Assembly (NCBI GenBank): GCA_019637175.1
Contig: JAHBWD010000001.1
Location: 124,001-188,000 of the forward strand
Source of the DNA: Labilithrix sp.
GTDB lineage: Bacteria > Myxococcota_A > Polyangia > Polyangiales > Polyangiaceae
Direction: 5' to 3'
DNA: 64,000 nucleotides
Shown here: positions 9,187 to 16,450 of the stretch, piece after piece
Layout of the letters: the number at the start of each line of letters is the position of its first letter
Position numbering within the stretch: the first letter of the stretch is position 1
Program-made: the position numbers and the translations under genes
The notes under the pieces: generated by a model
What the model was told of the DNA's origin: nothing
Database searches by the model: none
What the model saw: only the letters and a program-made list of their open reading frames with translations

Positions 9187-10005
9187 TCAGCGGCACTGGC
9201 CGCCGCTGCACGTCGTGACGCCCGGGCACTGCGCGTTCGAGCGGCAGCCGGGGACGCAGCGCTTCGTTCCGTCGGCGCCCGCGTTGCAGATGAGGCCGGA
9301 GCCGTCGTTTCCCGGGTTGCATTGGCCGTCGCTCGAGCACGGTTGTCCGCCGCCGGTCGGGCTGCTCCCGTTCCCGCTGCTCGCGTTGCCGCCGGAGGGC
9401 GGCGCGGGCGGATCGGGCGCGGGGTTCGTGCTTCCGCCGCCGCCCGCCGCGCACGGGCCGCCGGGATCGCTGCCGAAGAACTCGTAGTGCCACGCCTCGC
9501 TCGGGACGGTGCGCTTGAAGCCGAAGCGCGACGCGTTGTTCGCGAGCCACGACGAGGTGGTCAGATCGAGCGCGCGTCCGTTCTGATGGTTGCTGTAGCC
9601 CGGCCGCGCCGCGAGGTTTCCGTTGTTGCAGCGGCGGGTCTGGTAGCAGTTGTAGAAGTACTGCTGCTCCGCCATCGTGCGGAAGCCGCTGTTGATGGTG
9701 AGGCGCACGCCGGCGGCGTGCGCCGCCTTCTGCATCTTGAGGAAGGCGTGGCCGGTCGCCTTCGACGTGGGCTTGCCGCCGACCTTGATGACGTCGATCC
9801 CGTACGGCGATCCCCGGTCGTACGCCTGCTGTCGCGTCGTCCGGCAGTCGACGTCGCTGATGATCGCGTCCGTCGCCGTATCGACCGGCTCCTCTTCGTG
9901 GTCGTCGTCGTCGTCGACCTCGGTCGCGCACGCCGAGAGAACGAGCACCGGCAGACCCATCATCACGAGCAGGCAGCGCATCTTCATGCGCGACTCGAAT
10001 TGCAT
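9187..10005 (-). CDS. M15-family (VanY-like) D-Ala-D-Ala carboxypeptidase lipoprotein
   Basis: A 272-residue exported lipoprotein that probably trims the peptide stem of peptidoglycan. Signal peptide 1-25 ends in VLSAC with the lipidated Cys at 26, followed by an Asp/Glu patch. The catalytic domain (about 50-180) carries the zinc motif S-x-H-x6-D at 138-147 (SNHQNGRALD) and the second motif EAWHYEF with His 173, as in VanY/DacB-type peptidases. GFRTMAEQQ (108-116) is also typical. The C-terminal 90 residues are a Gly/Ser/Pro linker and a Cys-rich module (six or more Cys, CSSDGQCNPGNDG) of a kind frequent in myxobacterial surface proteins. Substrate not proven. Confidence 0.82.
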   Translation of the reverse strand: MQFESRMKMRCLLVMMGLPVLVLSACATEVDDDDDHEEEPVDTATDAIISDVDCRTTRQQAYDRGSPYGIDVIKVGGKPTSKATGHAFLKMQKAAHAAGVRLTINSGFRTMAEQQYFYNCYQTRRCNNGNLAARPGYSNHQNGRALDLTTSSWLANNASRFGFKRTVPSEAWHYEFFGSDPGGPCAAGGGGSTNPAPDPPAPPSGGNASSGNGSSPTGGGQPCSSDGQCNPGNDGSGLICNAGADGTKRCVPGCRSNAQCPGVTTCSGGQCR

Positions 10006-10161
10006 CGGTGATGCCGCTCACGATCGGCCTATTTTTCAGGCGTGGCGAAGCGCCCGCGGCGGCGACTTGCTGCTACACACCCTCACACGATCTGTTTGCG
10101 GACGGATCCAGATCACCTCGCGGCGCGGCGATCGGGCGTTGTCATTTTCCGCCGCGAGCGT

Positions 10162-11322
10162 TCAGCGCTGCGAGAGCCACGCGGTCAAGTCGACGCCCGG
10201 CTCGAGCACGACCAGCACCGCCTCGATCGTGATCGACGAGACCACCGTTCCTTCGGGCGCGACATGAACGCCGTTCGCGTCGCGCCAGACGACGACGCGA
10301 ACCGCCTGCGACGTCTGGATCTCGGGATCGTGGACCGTCTGGGTCGGCGCGCGGACCGGCGCCTGCGCCGGCGCGGCGTTGACCACGTGCGGCACGGCGA
10401 TCGCGGTCGTCTTTCGATCGCCGTCGCTCGTCATGTGATCCATGTCGTCGCCGGTGAGGTTCTGCGTCGGCGACGCGTCCCACTCCGCCGCGGATCGCTC
10501 GCGCTCGCCCGCGGCCGTGAGCTCGGCGAGCGTCGCGATCACGGTGGCGTCTCCGTCGGGGCGGCTGCGCCTTCGACTTCGCGTCGTCGCGTCGCCGAGC
10601 GGAAGTCGATCGGCGTCGACGGCGCGCTGCGGGGCGGTGTCGGCCACGCCCGCGGCGGCGGCCTCCGCCTCGAGGTTCTCGCGGGATCGGCGCTTGCCCT
10701 TGCCCGATCGCGGCGGATCGGCGGCGACGCGGCTCGCCGCGACCGGCTTGCCGAGCGGCGTTCGCGGGGCGGCGGGCGGACGAGGCGCCTCCTTGTGGCC
10801 GAGCGGCGTGTTCGGCGGTGGCGGTTGAGACGCCTTCGAAGGCAGCGGGATCGGCGGCGCAGACCGCGCCTTGGCGGGCGCCGGCGGCCTGGCCGACGCG
10901 GGGCCGGCGGCGACCGGCGGCGGCGGGCCCGTTCCTCCCGGCGGAACCGGCGCGACCGATCGCGCGGTGCTCGGCATCACGCTCACGGGCTGAGCGCTCG
11001 TCGGCGGCGGGGCCCAGCCCTCCGCGGCTGGGCGTTGGGAGGGCGCCTCGGCGGGCGGCGCGCCTTCGCCGATCGAAGCCATCGATCGTCGCGCGACGAT
11101 CCCGGCGAGCTCCGACGCGGCTTTCGCCAGCTCGAGGGCGCGCATGTCGTCTTCGACGTCGGAGGCCGCCTCGGCGGCCTTGCGAACCCACTTGATGCCT
11201 TCGAGGTGATCGCCTCGCGCCCACATCGCTTCCGCGGTGGAGAGGGCCCACGAGACGTCTTCGGGATCTTCGGGCTTCGCCTCGGGCACTTGCGGGAGGA
11301 CGAGCTCGTCTTCGGCAGCCAT
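10162..11322 (-). CDS. Hypothetical protein with Pro/Ala-rich central region
   Basis: A 386-residue protein of unknown function. Residues 1-75 form a helical, possibly TPR-like region (AEAMWARGDHLEGIKWVRKAAEAA). Residues 80-330 are low-complexity, rich in Pro, Ala, Arg and Ser, and likely disordered. The last 45 residues form a compact beta region (VVVWRDANGVHVAPEGT), possibly the folded core of a small domain. There is no signal peptide. It begins 29 bases downstream of the alaX-like gene and is probably in the same transcript. The start at 11322 is the first ATG in frame after that gene. Confidence 0.6.
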   Translation of the reverse strand: MAAEDELVLPQVPEAKPEDPEDVSWALSTAEAMWARGDHLEGIKWVRKAAEAASDVEDDMRALELAKAASELAGIVARRSMASIGEGAPPAEAPSQRPAAEGWAPPPTSAQPVSVMPSTARSVAPVPPGGTGPPPPVAAGPASARPPAPAKARSAPPIPLPSKASQPPPPNTPLGHKEAPRPPAAPRTPLGKPVAASRVAADPPRSGKGKRRSRENLEAEAAAAGVADTAPQRAVDADRLPLGDATTRSRRRSRPDGDATVIATLAELTAAGERERSAAEWDASPTQNLTGDDMDHMTSDGDRKTTAIAVPHVVNAAPAQAPVRAPTQTVHDPEIQTSQAVRVVVWRDANGVHVAPEGTVVSSITIEAVLVVLEPGVDLTAWLSQR

Positions 11323-11351
11323 GGGTCCGTTCGGATCGTCGATGAACGGCG

Positions 11352-12623
11352 TCAGGATGGCAAGGAATTCGCGAGGGCGACGCTCGCGGCGGTCGCGAGG
11401 ACCTCGATCGAGGTTCCCCGGGGAAAACGGCCTTCGGCGCGCTCGGGCCTGCCGCCGCCGCGGCCGCCGCGGGCCTTGCCCTCCGCGCTCACGAAGGCGC
11501 CACAGTCGAGCTTTCCTCCTGCGCCGCGCTGGACGACGAGCACCGTCTCGCCGCTGCCCGGGTCGTGGCCGCCGACGAGCGCGACGACGCGGGCGTCTTC
11601 GGTGAGCTTGCCCGCGAGCACGCGGAGCGCTGCGAGATCGTCGTGCGGTCGCGCGAGGTGCACCACGTGCGGACCGGGCGCTTGCGGAAGTGCTTCGCGA
11701 ACGCGCTGGGCCAAGAGCTCGGCGAGCTCGGCGCGGGCGCCGTCGAGCTTCTCGCGCGCGCCCTTCGCCTCGGCGCGCAGCTTCAAGACGGCGCCGAGCG
11801 CGTCGTGAGGACCGCACGTGAGCTCGGTCGAGATCTCGAGCAGCGCCTGATGACGAAAGCGCGCGTCGGACAGCGCGCGCGCGCCCCCGTGAAACGAGAC
11901 GCGGAGCATGCCCTTGTACTTCTCGGTGCCCACGATGCGCACCTGACCGATCTGCCCGGTGCGCGTGCAGTGCGTCCCCCCGCAGGGTGTCACGTCGAAC
12001 CCTTCGATCGTCACGACGCGCACGCCCTTGGCCGACTTCTCCGCGTTCGGCTGCTTGCGGAGGCTCAGGGTCGCGAGCTCCTCCGCGCTCGGGAACGAGG
12101 TCGTCACCGCGACGTCGTCCATCACGATCGCGTTCACGAGATCCTCGGCCTGATGAAGATCCTGGTTCGCGATCCCCGGGCGGTTCACGTCGATGGTGCA
12201 GAGGCTCGCGCCGAGGCGCGCCGACACCGTGTCGGCCTTCGCGCGATCGGCGAGCGCGCGCGAGAGCGCGTGCTGCGCGGTGTGCTGGGCCATGTGGTCG
12301 CGGCGCCGCGCTCGATCGAGCGAGCCCCTCACCGGCAGCGCTGCGGCCGCGCCTTCGCGGAAGCGCGCGGCGAGCTCGCCTTGGAGCGGAGCGCCGAGGA
12401 CGTGATGGATCGCGCCGTCGCCGTCGATCTGCGTGTCGACGACGGAGAGCTCGACCTCGCCGATCGCGAGCGTGCCGGCGTCGCCGAGCTGCCCGCCGCC
12501 TTCGGGGTAGAACAGCGTGCGCGGCAGGACGATCGAGGTGCGATCGTCGTGCGTGGAGAGGACGGCGCCTGTGGTTTCGAACGCGAGGGCGGTCGCGTCC
12601 GCCCAGTAGAGCTTCTCGGTCAT
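11352..12623 (-). CDS. AlaX-type alanyl-tRNA editing protein with DHHA1 domain
   Basis: Hydrolyses mischarged Ser- or Gly-tRNA(Ala) in trans, in the cytoplasm. The 423-residue protein lacks the aminoacylation domain of AlaRS. It carries the N-terminal beta barrel ([11 protein letters not shown] at 38-48), the editing zinc site with HMAQH at 110-114 and the later CGGTHC motif, and a C-terminal DHHA1-type domain with the Gly-rich GGRGGGRPE. Length and order fit the long AlaX-L class. Divergent from thiS, with 36 bases between the two starts. The downstream gene at 10162 probably shares its message. Confidence 0.88.
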   Translation of the reverse strand: MTEKLYWADATALAFETTGAVLSTHDDRTSIVLPRTLFYPEGGGQLGDAGTLAIGEVELSVVDTQIDGDGAIHHVLGAPLQGELAARFREGAAAALPVRGSLDRARRRDHMAQHTAQHALSRALADRAKADTVSARLGASLCTIDVNRPGIANQDLHQAEDLVNAIVMDDVAVTTSFPSAEELATLSLRKQPNAEKSAKGVRVVTIEGFDVTPCGGTHCTRTGQIGQVRIVGTEKYKGMLRVSFHGGARALSDARFRHQALLEISTELTCGPHDALGAVLKLRAEAKGAREKLDGARAELAELLAQRVREALPQAPGPHVVHLARPHDDLAALRVLAGKLTEDARVVALVGGHDPGSGETVLVVQRGAGGKLDCGAFVSAEGKARGGRGGGRPERAEGRFPRGTSIEVLATAASVALANSLPS

Positions 12624-12642
12624 GAGAGGGCGCGAACGACGG

Positions 12643-12648
12643 TATCAT
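12643..12648 (+). promoter_or_regulatory. Candidate -10 element (TATCAT) for thiS
   Basis: TATCAT ends 11 bases before the thiS ATG in the short gap to the divergent alaX-like gene; a nearly leaderless thiS mRNA would result. No convincing -35 box seen. Confidence 0.35.
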
Positions 12649-12659
12649 CGGCGCATCCG

Positions 12660-12860
12660 ATGAACGTCACGATCAACGGCGCGACGCGCGACGTGCCCGA
12701 AGACCTCACCGTGCAGAAGCTCGTCGAGCACCTCGGGCTCGGCGGCGGCCCGGTCGCCGTCGAGATCAATCGCGAGATCGTGCCGCGCGCGGAGCATCCG
12801 ACCCGCAAGGTCGCCGGCGGCGACGTCATCGAGATCGTTCACTTCGTCGGAGGCGGCTAG
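12660..12860 (+). CDS. thiS: Sulfur carrier protein ThiS
   Basis: A 66-residue ubiquitin-fold protein that carries the sulfur used to build the thiazole of thiamine. It starts [18 protein letters not shown], has [12 protein letters not shown] in the middle, and ends in VGGG; family members end in Gly-Gly, which is adenylated and thiocarboxylated, so the extra Gly still leaves a di-Gly terminus. The partner genes thiG, thiF and thiO are not next to it: an AlaX-like gene is divergent upstream, and the retron reverse transcriptase converges from downstream with 18 bases between them. Related MoaD-like carriers share the fold, but the size and N-terminus fit ThiS better. Confidence 0.85.
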   Translation: MNVTINGATRDVPEDLTVQKLVEHLGLGGGPVAVEINREIVPRAEHPTRKVAGGDVIEIVHFVGGG

Positions 12861-12878
12861 CCCGGGCACAGGCCGTGC

Positions 12879-14213
12879 TCACCACGCGATCTGTTCGAGC
12901 AGCGCGGCGAGCTTCTCTCCGCGCGCGGGGTGCAGGCTCTTCACATGGGCGACGCGCCCGACCAAGTGCGCGCGAAAGTCAGGATGTCCGTCGCGGTTCT
13001 GCGAGCCGGGGCCGAGTCGCCTGCAGTTGTGAAGGGTCGCCTCGAGGCGGTCGTACGCGTCACGCGCGACGTTGAGGCGCGTGTTGACCACGACGCCGGT
13101 CACGAGCTGTCGAACCCCCGCGCGCATGACGCGCGACTTGCGGTGGTTCACGGTGAAGCCTTCGTCGCTCGCGATCGCGGAGGCCCAGGCCTCGAGACGG
13201 CTCGACGACCGCGCGAGCCGCCGATCGCCGGAGAAGGTCATGTCGTCGGCGTAGCGCGTGTAGACGGCGCCGAGCTTCGTCGCGAGCGCGGTCAGGCGCA
13301 CGTCGAGCCCGCGCGCGCAGAGGTTGGCGAGCGCAGGCGAGGTCGGGGCGCCTTGAGGGAGGTGTCGGGTTCGCGCGCGCATCTCCGCGCGGCGCAATCG
13401 CGCGACGTCGTCGTGCGTCGCGTCACGACCGAGCACGAGCCCCGACGGTGGAGCGACGTTCGTGCAGAGGAGCGTCAAGCTCCACGCGACGTCGTCGGGG
13501 TAGCCGGCGGCGCGGAACACGCCCGCGACGCGCGCCGCCGAAATGGAGAGGAAGAAGTCCTCGAGGTCGAGCCGCACGACCACCGCGCGACCGACGTGCA
13601 GCGCGGCGTGGGTGCGCACCGAGCGCCCTCGAACGAAGCCGTGCGCCGCGTCGTGCGCCGGTACGCGATCGAGGATCTCGCGCAGGATCCGCTGTTGGAC
13701 GGCCTTCGTGCGCGCCTTCGGCGCCTCGAGCAAGCGGAACCCACCGCGTCGCTTCGCGACCCACCGACGGCGGTAGTGGTCGAGCGCCTCCGGGCGGCGC
13801 AGCCGCTCGAGCCCGCGACCGTCGGCGAACCAATCGCACTCCGCGGGAGACAGCCCGAGCCATCGCGCGAGATCGCCCGGGGTCGCGATCGCGGGGACGT
13901 CCCATCGGCGCACCCCCATCGCGATCTCGGGCTCGAGCCACCGCGCGACCTTCGGACGCCACCGCGGAGCCCGACGCTCGCGCGGCGCCGCGATCGAGAC
14001 GCTGGCGATGAAGCGCGCGAGCGCGCTGAAGCGCGCGCGCGGCGGCTCGGGAAACGTCGCGAGCACGCGATCGACGACGCCGCGCATCCATCGCGCGTCC
14101 TCGGCGAGGGTCACGCGCCCGCGCTCCGCGAGCGCGTCACGCGTCCATGCGCCGTGCGCGAGGAACGCCGACGCCAGCGCCTCGGCAACGCGCTCGGGGA
14201 CCTTCGTCTTCAT
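12879..14213 (-). CDS. ret: Retron reverse transcriptase
   Basis: A 444-residue reverse transcriptase that would copy the msr-msd RNA encoded just upstream into branched msDNA. The RT domain spans about 140-430. It shows a catalytic Asp in VRLDLEDFFLSI (Asp 216), LPQGAPTSPALANL (285-298), the active-site YADDMTFSG (321-329), GFTVNHRKSRV (352-362) and the retron-type VTG motif (QLVTGVVVN, 369-377). Residues 1-135 are an N-terminal extension without recognised motifs; known myxobacterial retron RTs also have such an extension. There is no maturase or endonuclease domain, which argues against a group II intron. The ATG lies 13 bases after the a2 repeat. No toxin-like or other effector gene is adjacent: thiS converges downstream and a PlsC-like gene is upstream. 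Confidence 0.93.
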   Translation of the reverse strand: MKTKVPERVAEALASAFLAHGAWTRDALAERGRVTLAEDARWMRGVVDRVLATFPEPPRARFSALARFIASVSIAAPRERRAPRWRPKVARWLEPEIAMGVRRWDVPAIATPGDLARWLGLSPAECDWFADGRGLERLRRPEALDHYRRRWVAKRRGGFRLLEAPKARTKAVQQRILREILDRVPAHDAAHGFVRGRSVRTHAALHVGRAVVVRLDLEDFFLSISAARVAGVFRAAGYPDDVAWSLTLLCTNVAPPSGLVLGRDATHDDVARLRRAEMRARTRHLPQGAPTSPALANLCARGLDVRLTALATKLGAVYTRYADDMTFSGDRRLARSSSRLEAWASAIASDEGFTVNHRKSRVMRAGVRQLVTGVVVNTRLNVARDAYDRLEATLHNCRRLGPGSQNRDGHPDFRAHLVGRVAHVKSLHPARGEKLAALLEQIAW

Positions 14214-14226
14214 GGCGCGCGAAGAA

Positions 14227-14408
14227 CGTGCGGGGATCGCGTCGACCTGTCTCGTCTTGCGTGAGGGGTCGTCCGTCTGGCGGACCGTGCCTCATGCGCT
14301 GCAATGCTCGATCGTACGCGTGCGCCGGGGTAACCCCGGCGAGGATTCGCGCCTACCGATCCGAGATCGGAGAAGCGCTCTTCCCACTCGACGTCCGATC
14401 CCCGCACG
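14227..14408 (-). ncRNA. msr-msd: Retron msr-msd RNA (template and primer for msDNA)
   Basis: The 261-base gap before the RT gene folds as a retron RNA of about 182 nt. Its ends are inverted repeats: a1 (14388-14408) and a2 (14227-14245) pair over 13 perfect bases (CGTGCGGGGATCG with its complement), then 6 more after a 2-base bulge. The base after a1 is a G in an A-G context (14387), the expected branching guanosine. The msr part holds hairpins at 14356-14370 (CCGATC/GATCGG, 3-base loop) and 14324-14340 (GCCGGGG/CCCCGGC, 3-base loop). The msd part holds GTCCG/CGGAC (14271-14285) inside GCGTGAGG/CCTCATGC (14259-14266 with 14290-14297). Predicted msDNA starts at about 14246 and reads along the plus strand; its 3' end cannot be fixed by eye. 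Confidence 0.88.
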
Positions 14409-14413
14409 CGACG

Positions 14414-14419
14414 ACGATA
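14414..14419 (-). promoter_or_regulatory. Candidate -10 element for the retron transcript (TATCGT)
   Basis: On the minus strand TATCGT ends 5 bases before the first base of the a1 repeat, so a transcription start 6-7 bases downstream would coincide with the 5' end of the predicted msr RNA. No clear -35 box. Confidence 0.45.
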
Positions 14420-14474
14420 CCACCGAGCCACGTCGGGCCGCTCGTGGGCTCGGATGAGCCGCATCCGGCGGCCC

Positions 14475-15263
14475 TCACGGGCCGCACAGGGTGCGCGCGC
14501 GCTTCACGAGGGCGCCGACCTCGCGATGGGCGCGGGCGCACACGTCCGTCGCGCGATCTTCTCGCCGCACGACGAAGGGCTCGCCCACGGAGACGACCAT
14601 GCGCGTGCGGTCACTCTTCGCCATGCGCGCGACGTGGCGCATGAACGTCTCGTCGATGAACGCGGCGCCCGAGCCCTTCGGATAGGCGATGCCCACGGGC
14701 AGGATCTCGGTCTGCGCGCGCACCGCGGCGACGAACGCGCCGCCGTGGAAGGGCCGCACCTCGTCGCCGTCGAACGTCGTGCCCTCGGGGAAGAGGTTGA
14801 TCGCCCCGCCGTCCTCGAAATGCTTCTGGAGGATGCGGATCGTCGCCGCGCCGCTCTTGGCGTTCTGGCGATCGACGAACACGGTCCCGACGGCGCGCGC
14901 CGCGGCGCCGATGACCGGCCACTCGGCGACGTCGTCGCGGCTCACCATCGTTCCTCCGAACGTCGCGAGGACGACGCCGATGTCGATCGCCGATCGATGG
15001 TTGCAGACGACGAGGCGCCCGCGACCGCCGCTCCGCGCCGGCGGAGGCACGACGCCGTCGACGACGACCTCGACGGAGAACAAGCGAAGGAGCGCGCGCG
15101 CCCACCGCGCCACCCAGCGATCGCGGACGGCGTCGCGATCGTCGGCGGTCGTCGCGCGCATGCGCGCGAGGAACGCCGGGAGCATCGCCGCCGTGATCCC
15201 GACGAATCCCGACGCGCGCACGACCTGACGGCCGCGGCCCGCCACCGCGCTCGCGCCGCTCAC
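14475..15263 (-). CDS. 1-acyl-sn-glycerol-3-phosphate acyltransferase (PlsC-like)
   Basis: A 262-residue acyltransferase expected to convert lysophosphatidic acid to phosphatidic acid at the inner membrane. The HX4D catalytic motif is at 89-94 (NHRSAID), and the substrate-binding FPEGTTF motif is at 158-164. An N-terminal amphipathic or hydrophobic stretch (ITAAMLPAFL) may anchor it. The GTG start at 15263 overlaps the stop of the phospholipase D gene by the GTGA arrangement, indicating translational coupling. Together with that gene it suggests phospholipid remodelling. The retron promoter region begins right after its stop codon. Confidence 0.85.
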   Translation of the reverse strand: MSGASAVAGRGRQVVRASGFVGITAAMLPAFLARMRATTADDRDAVRDRWVARWARALLRLFSVEVVVDGVVPPPARSGGRGRLVVCNHRSAIDIGVVLATFGGTMVSRDDVAEWPVIGAAARAVGTVFVDRQNAKSGAATIRILQKHFEDGGAINLFPEGTTFDGDEVRPFHGGAFVAAVRAQTEILPVGIAYPKGSGAAFIDETFMRHVARMAKSDRTRMVVSVGEPFVVRREDRATDVCARAHREVGALVKRARTLCGP

Positions 15264-16450
15264 CACAGCTTCCTCAAGGCGTAGGCCATGTACTCGATTC
15301 CGCGGCGCGCGAGGGGCCTCGCGCGCCATTCGTAGAGATCGACTCGCGTCGCGAGCGCCACGTCGCGATCGAACCAGCGGCGCACGTACGTCGCGAACGC
15401 CTCGTCTTCCACCGCGACGTTGACCTCGAGGTTCTTCGATCGCGATCGCTCGTCGAGGTTGTAGCTGCCGACCATCGCGAAGCGATCGTCGATGATGGCC
15501 GTCTTCGCGTGCATCATCGGCCCGGCGTGGCAGAAGACCTCGACGCCCTTGCGCAAGAGCGTCTCGTAGAGCGCCTCGAGCGCGAACTGCACGACCGCGA
15601 CGTCGCTCTTCGACGGCACGAGCACGCGCACGCGCACGCCGCGCAGCACCGCGCGGAAGAGCGCGTTGCGCACGGCGCGATCGGGGATGAAGTACGAGTT
15701 CGCGACGTCGATCGAGACCCGCGCGCGGTTGATCCGCGTGATGTACTCGCGAAGGAGGTTGCGCCGGCTCCGCCGCAGGCTCGCGAGCACGTAGACGCGC
15801 CCGTTCGGGCGCTTGCTCAACGGCACGAGATCGCGCGGGACGCCGCGCGGCACGATCTGCTGTCGGAGCTGGCGAAACCACACGCGGCGCCACGTCTTGT
15901 AGAAGAGCGTGCGCAGCTCCTGTACGACCTGCCCCTTCACCTGGATCATGTCGTCGCGCCACGCCTCGCCGCCGGCGTCGAGGGGCAGCCACGGTCGCGC
16001 GAGGTTGATGCCTCCGGTGAAGCCCATGGCGCCGTCGACGACGAGGATCTTCCGGTGGTCGCGCTGCTCGATCCGCGCGAGCTCGAACGACGGACGGAGC
16101 GGCGAAACCGGATGAAAATCGCGCACCTCGCCGCCGGCCGAGATCAGCGGCTGCCAGAACGCGTGGCTGATCGCGAGGCTCCCGACGGCGTCGTAGATGA
16201 CGCGCACGGTGACGCCGCGCTTCGCCTTCGCGACGAGCGCGTCGAGGAAGTGATGACCGACGGCGTCGGCGCCGACCCAGTACATCTCGAGGAGGATCTC
16301 GCGCTCCGCCTTCGCGATCGCCTCGAGCATCGCGGGGAAGGCCTCGACGCCGTCGCGCAGGAGGCGGACCTCGTCGGCGCCGACGGTGAACCAGGGGCCG
16401 GCGATCTCCGTGCTGTCATACCAGGCGCGCGGCCCGCCGCCGTTCGTCAT
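15260..16450 (-). CDS. Phospholipase D superfamily, cardiolipin synthase-like
   Basis: A 396-residue protein with two HKD motifs, HRKILVVD in the first half (after RIEQRD) and HAKTAIID in the second (after AGPMM), each followed by the conserved Gly and Asn positions (GFTGGINLA, MVGSYNLDERS). This pair is the signature of PLD-type phosphatidyltransferases; the spacing and the ending resemble bacterial cardiolipin synthases of the ClsB/C kind, which lack N-terminal membrane segments. Its ATG overlaps the stop of the M16-like gene (ATGA) and its stop overlaps the PlsC-like start, so three genes are coupled. Exact phospholipid substrates cannot be told from sequence. Confidence 0.87.
   Translation of the reverse strand: MTNGGGPRAWYDSTEIAGPWFTVGADEVRLLRDGVEAFPAMLEAIAKAEREILLEMYWVGADAVGHHFLDALVAKAKRGVTVRVIYDAVGSLAISHAFWQPLISAGGEVRDFHPVSPLRPSFELARIEQRDHRKILVVDGAMGFTGGINLARPWLPLDAGGEAWRDDMIQVKGQVVQELRTLFYKTWRRVWFRQLRQQIVPRGVPRDLVPLSKRPNGRVYVLASLRRSRRNLLREYITRINRARVSIDVANSYFIPDRAVRNALFRAVLRGVRVRVLVPSKSDVAVVQFALEALYETLLRKGVEVFCHAGPMMHAKTAIIDDRFAMVGSYNLDERSRSKNLEVNVAVEDEAFATYVRRWFDRDVALATRVDLYEWRARPLARRGIEYMAYALRKLW

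Noticed and set aside
10006..10161. A terminator or small RNA between the VanY-like gene and the hypothetical gene
   Set aside because: Only weak pairings and no T run in either direction; nothing supportable.
12879..14213. The RT as a group II intron maturase
   Set aside because: No maturase X domain or HNH endonuclease, no intron domain V/VI structure next to it, and the a1/a2 repeat pair fits a retron.
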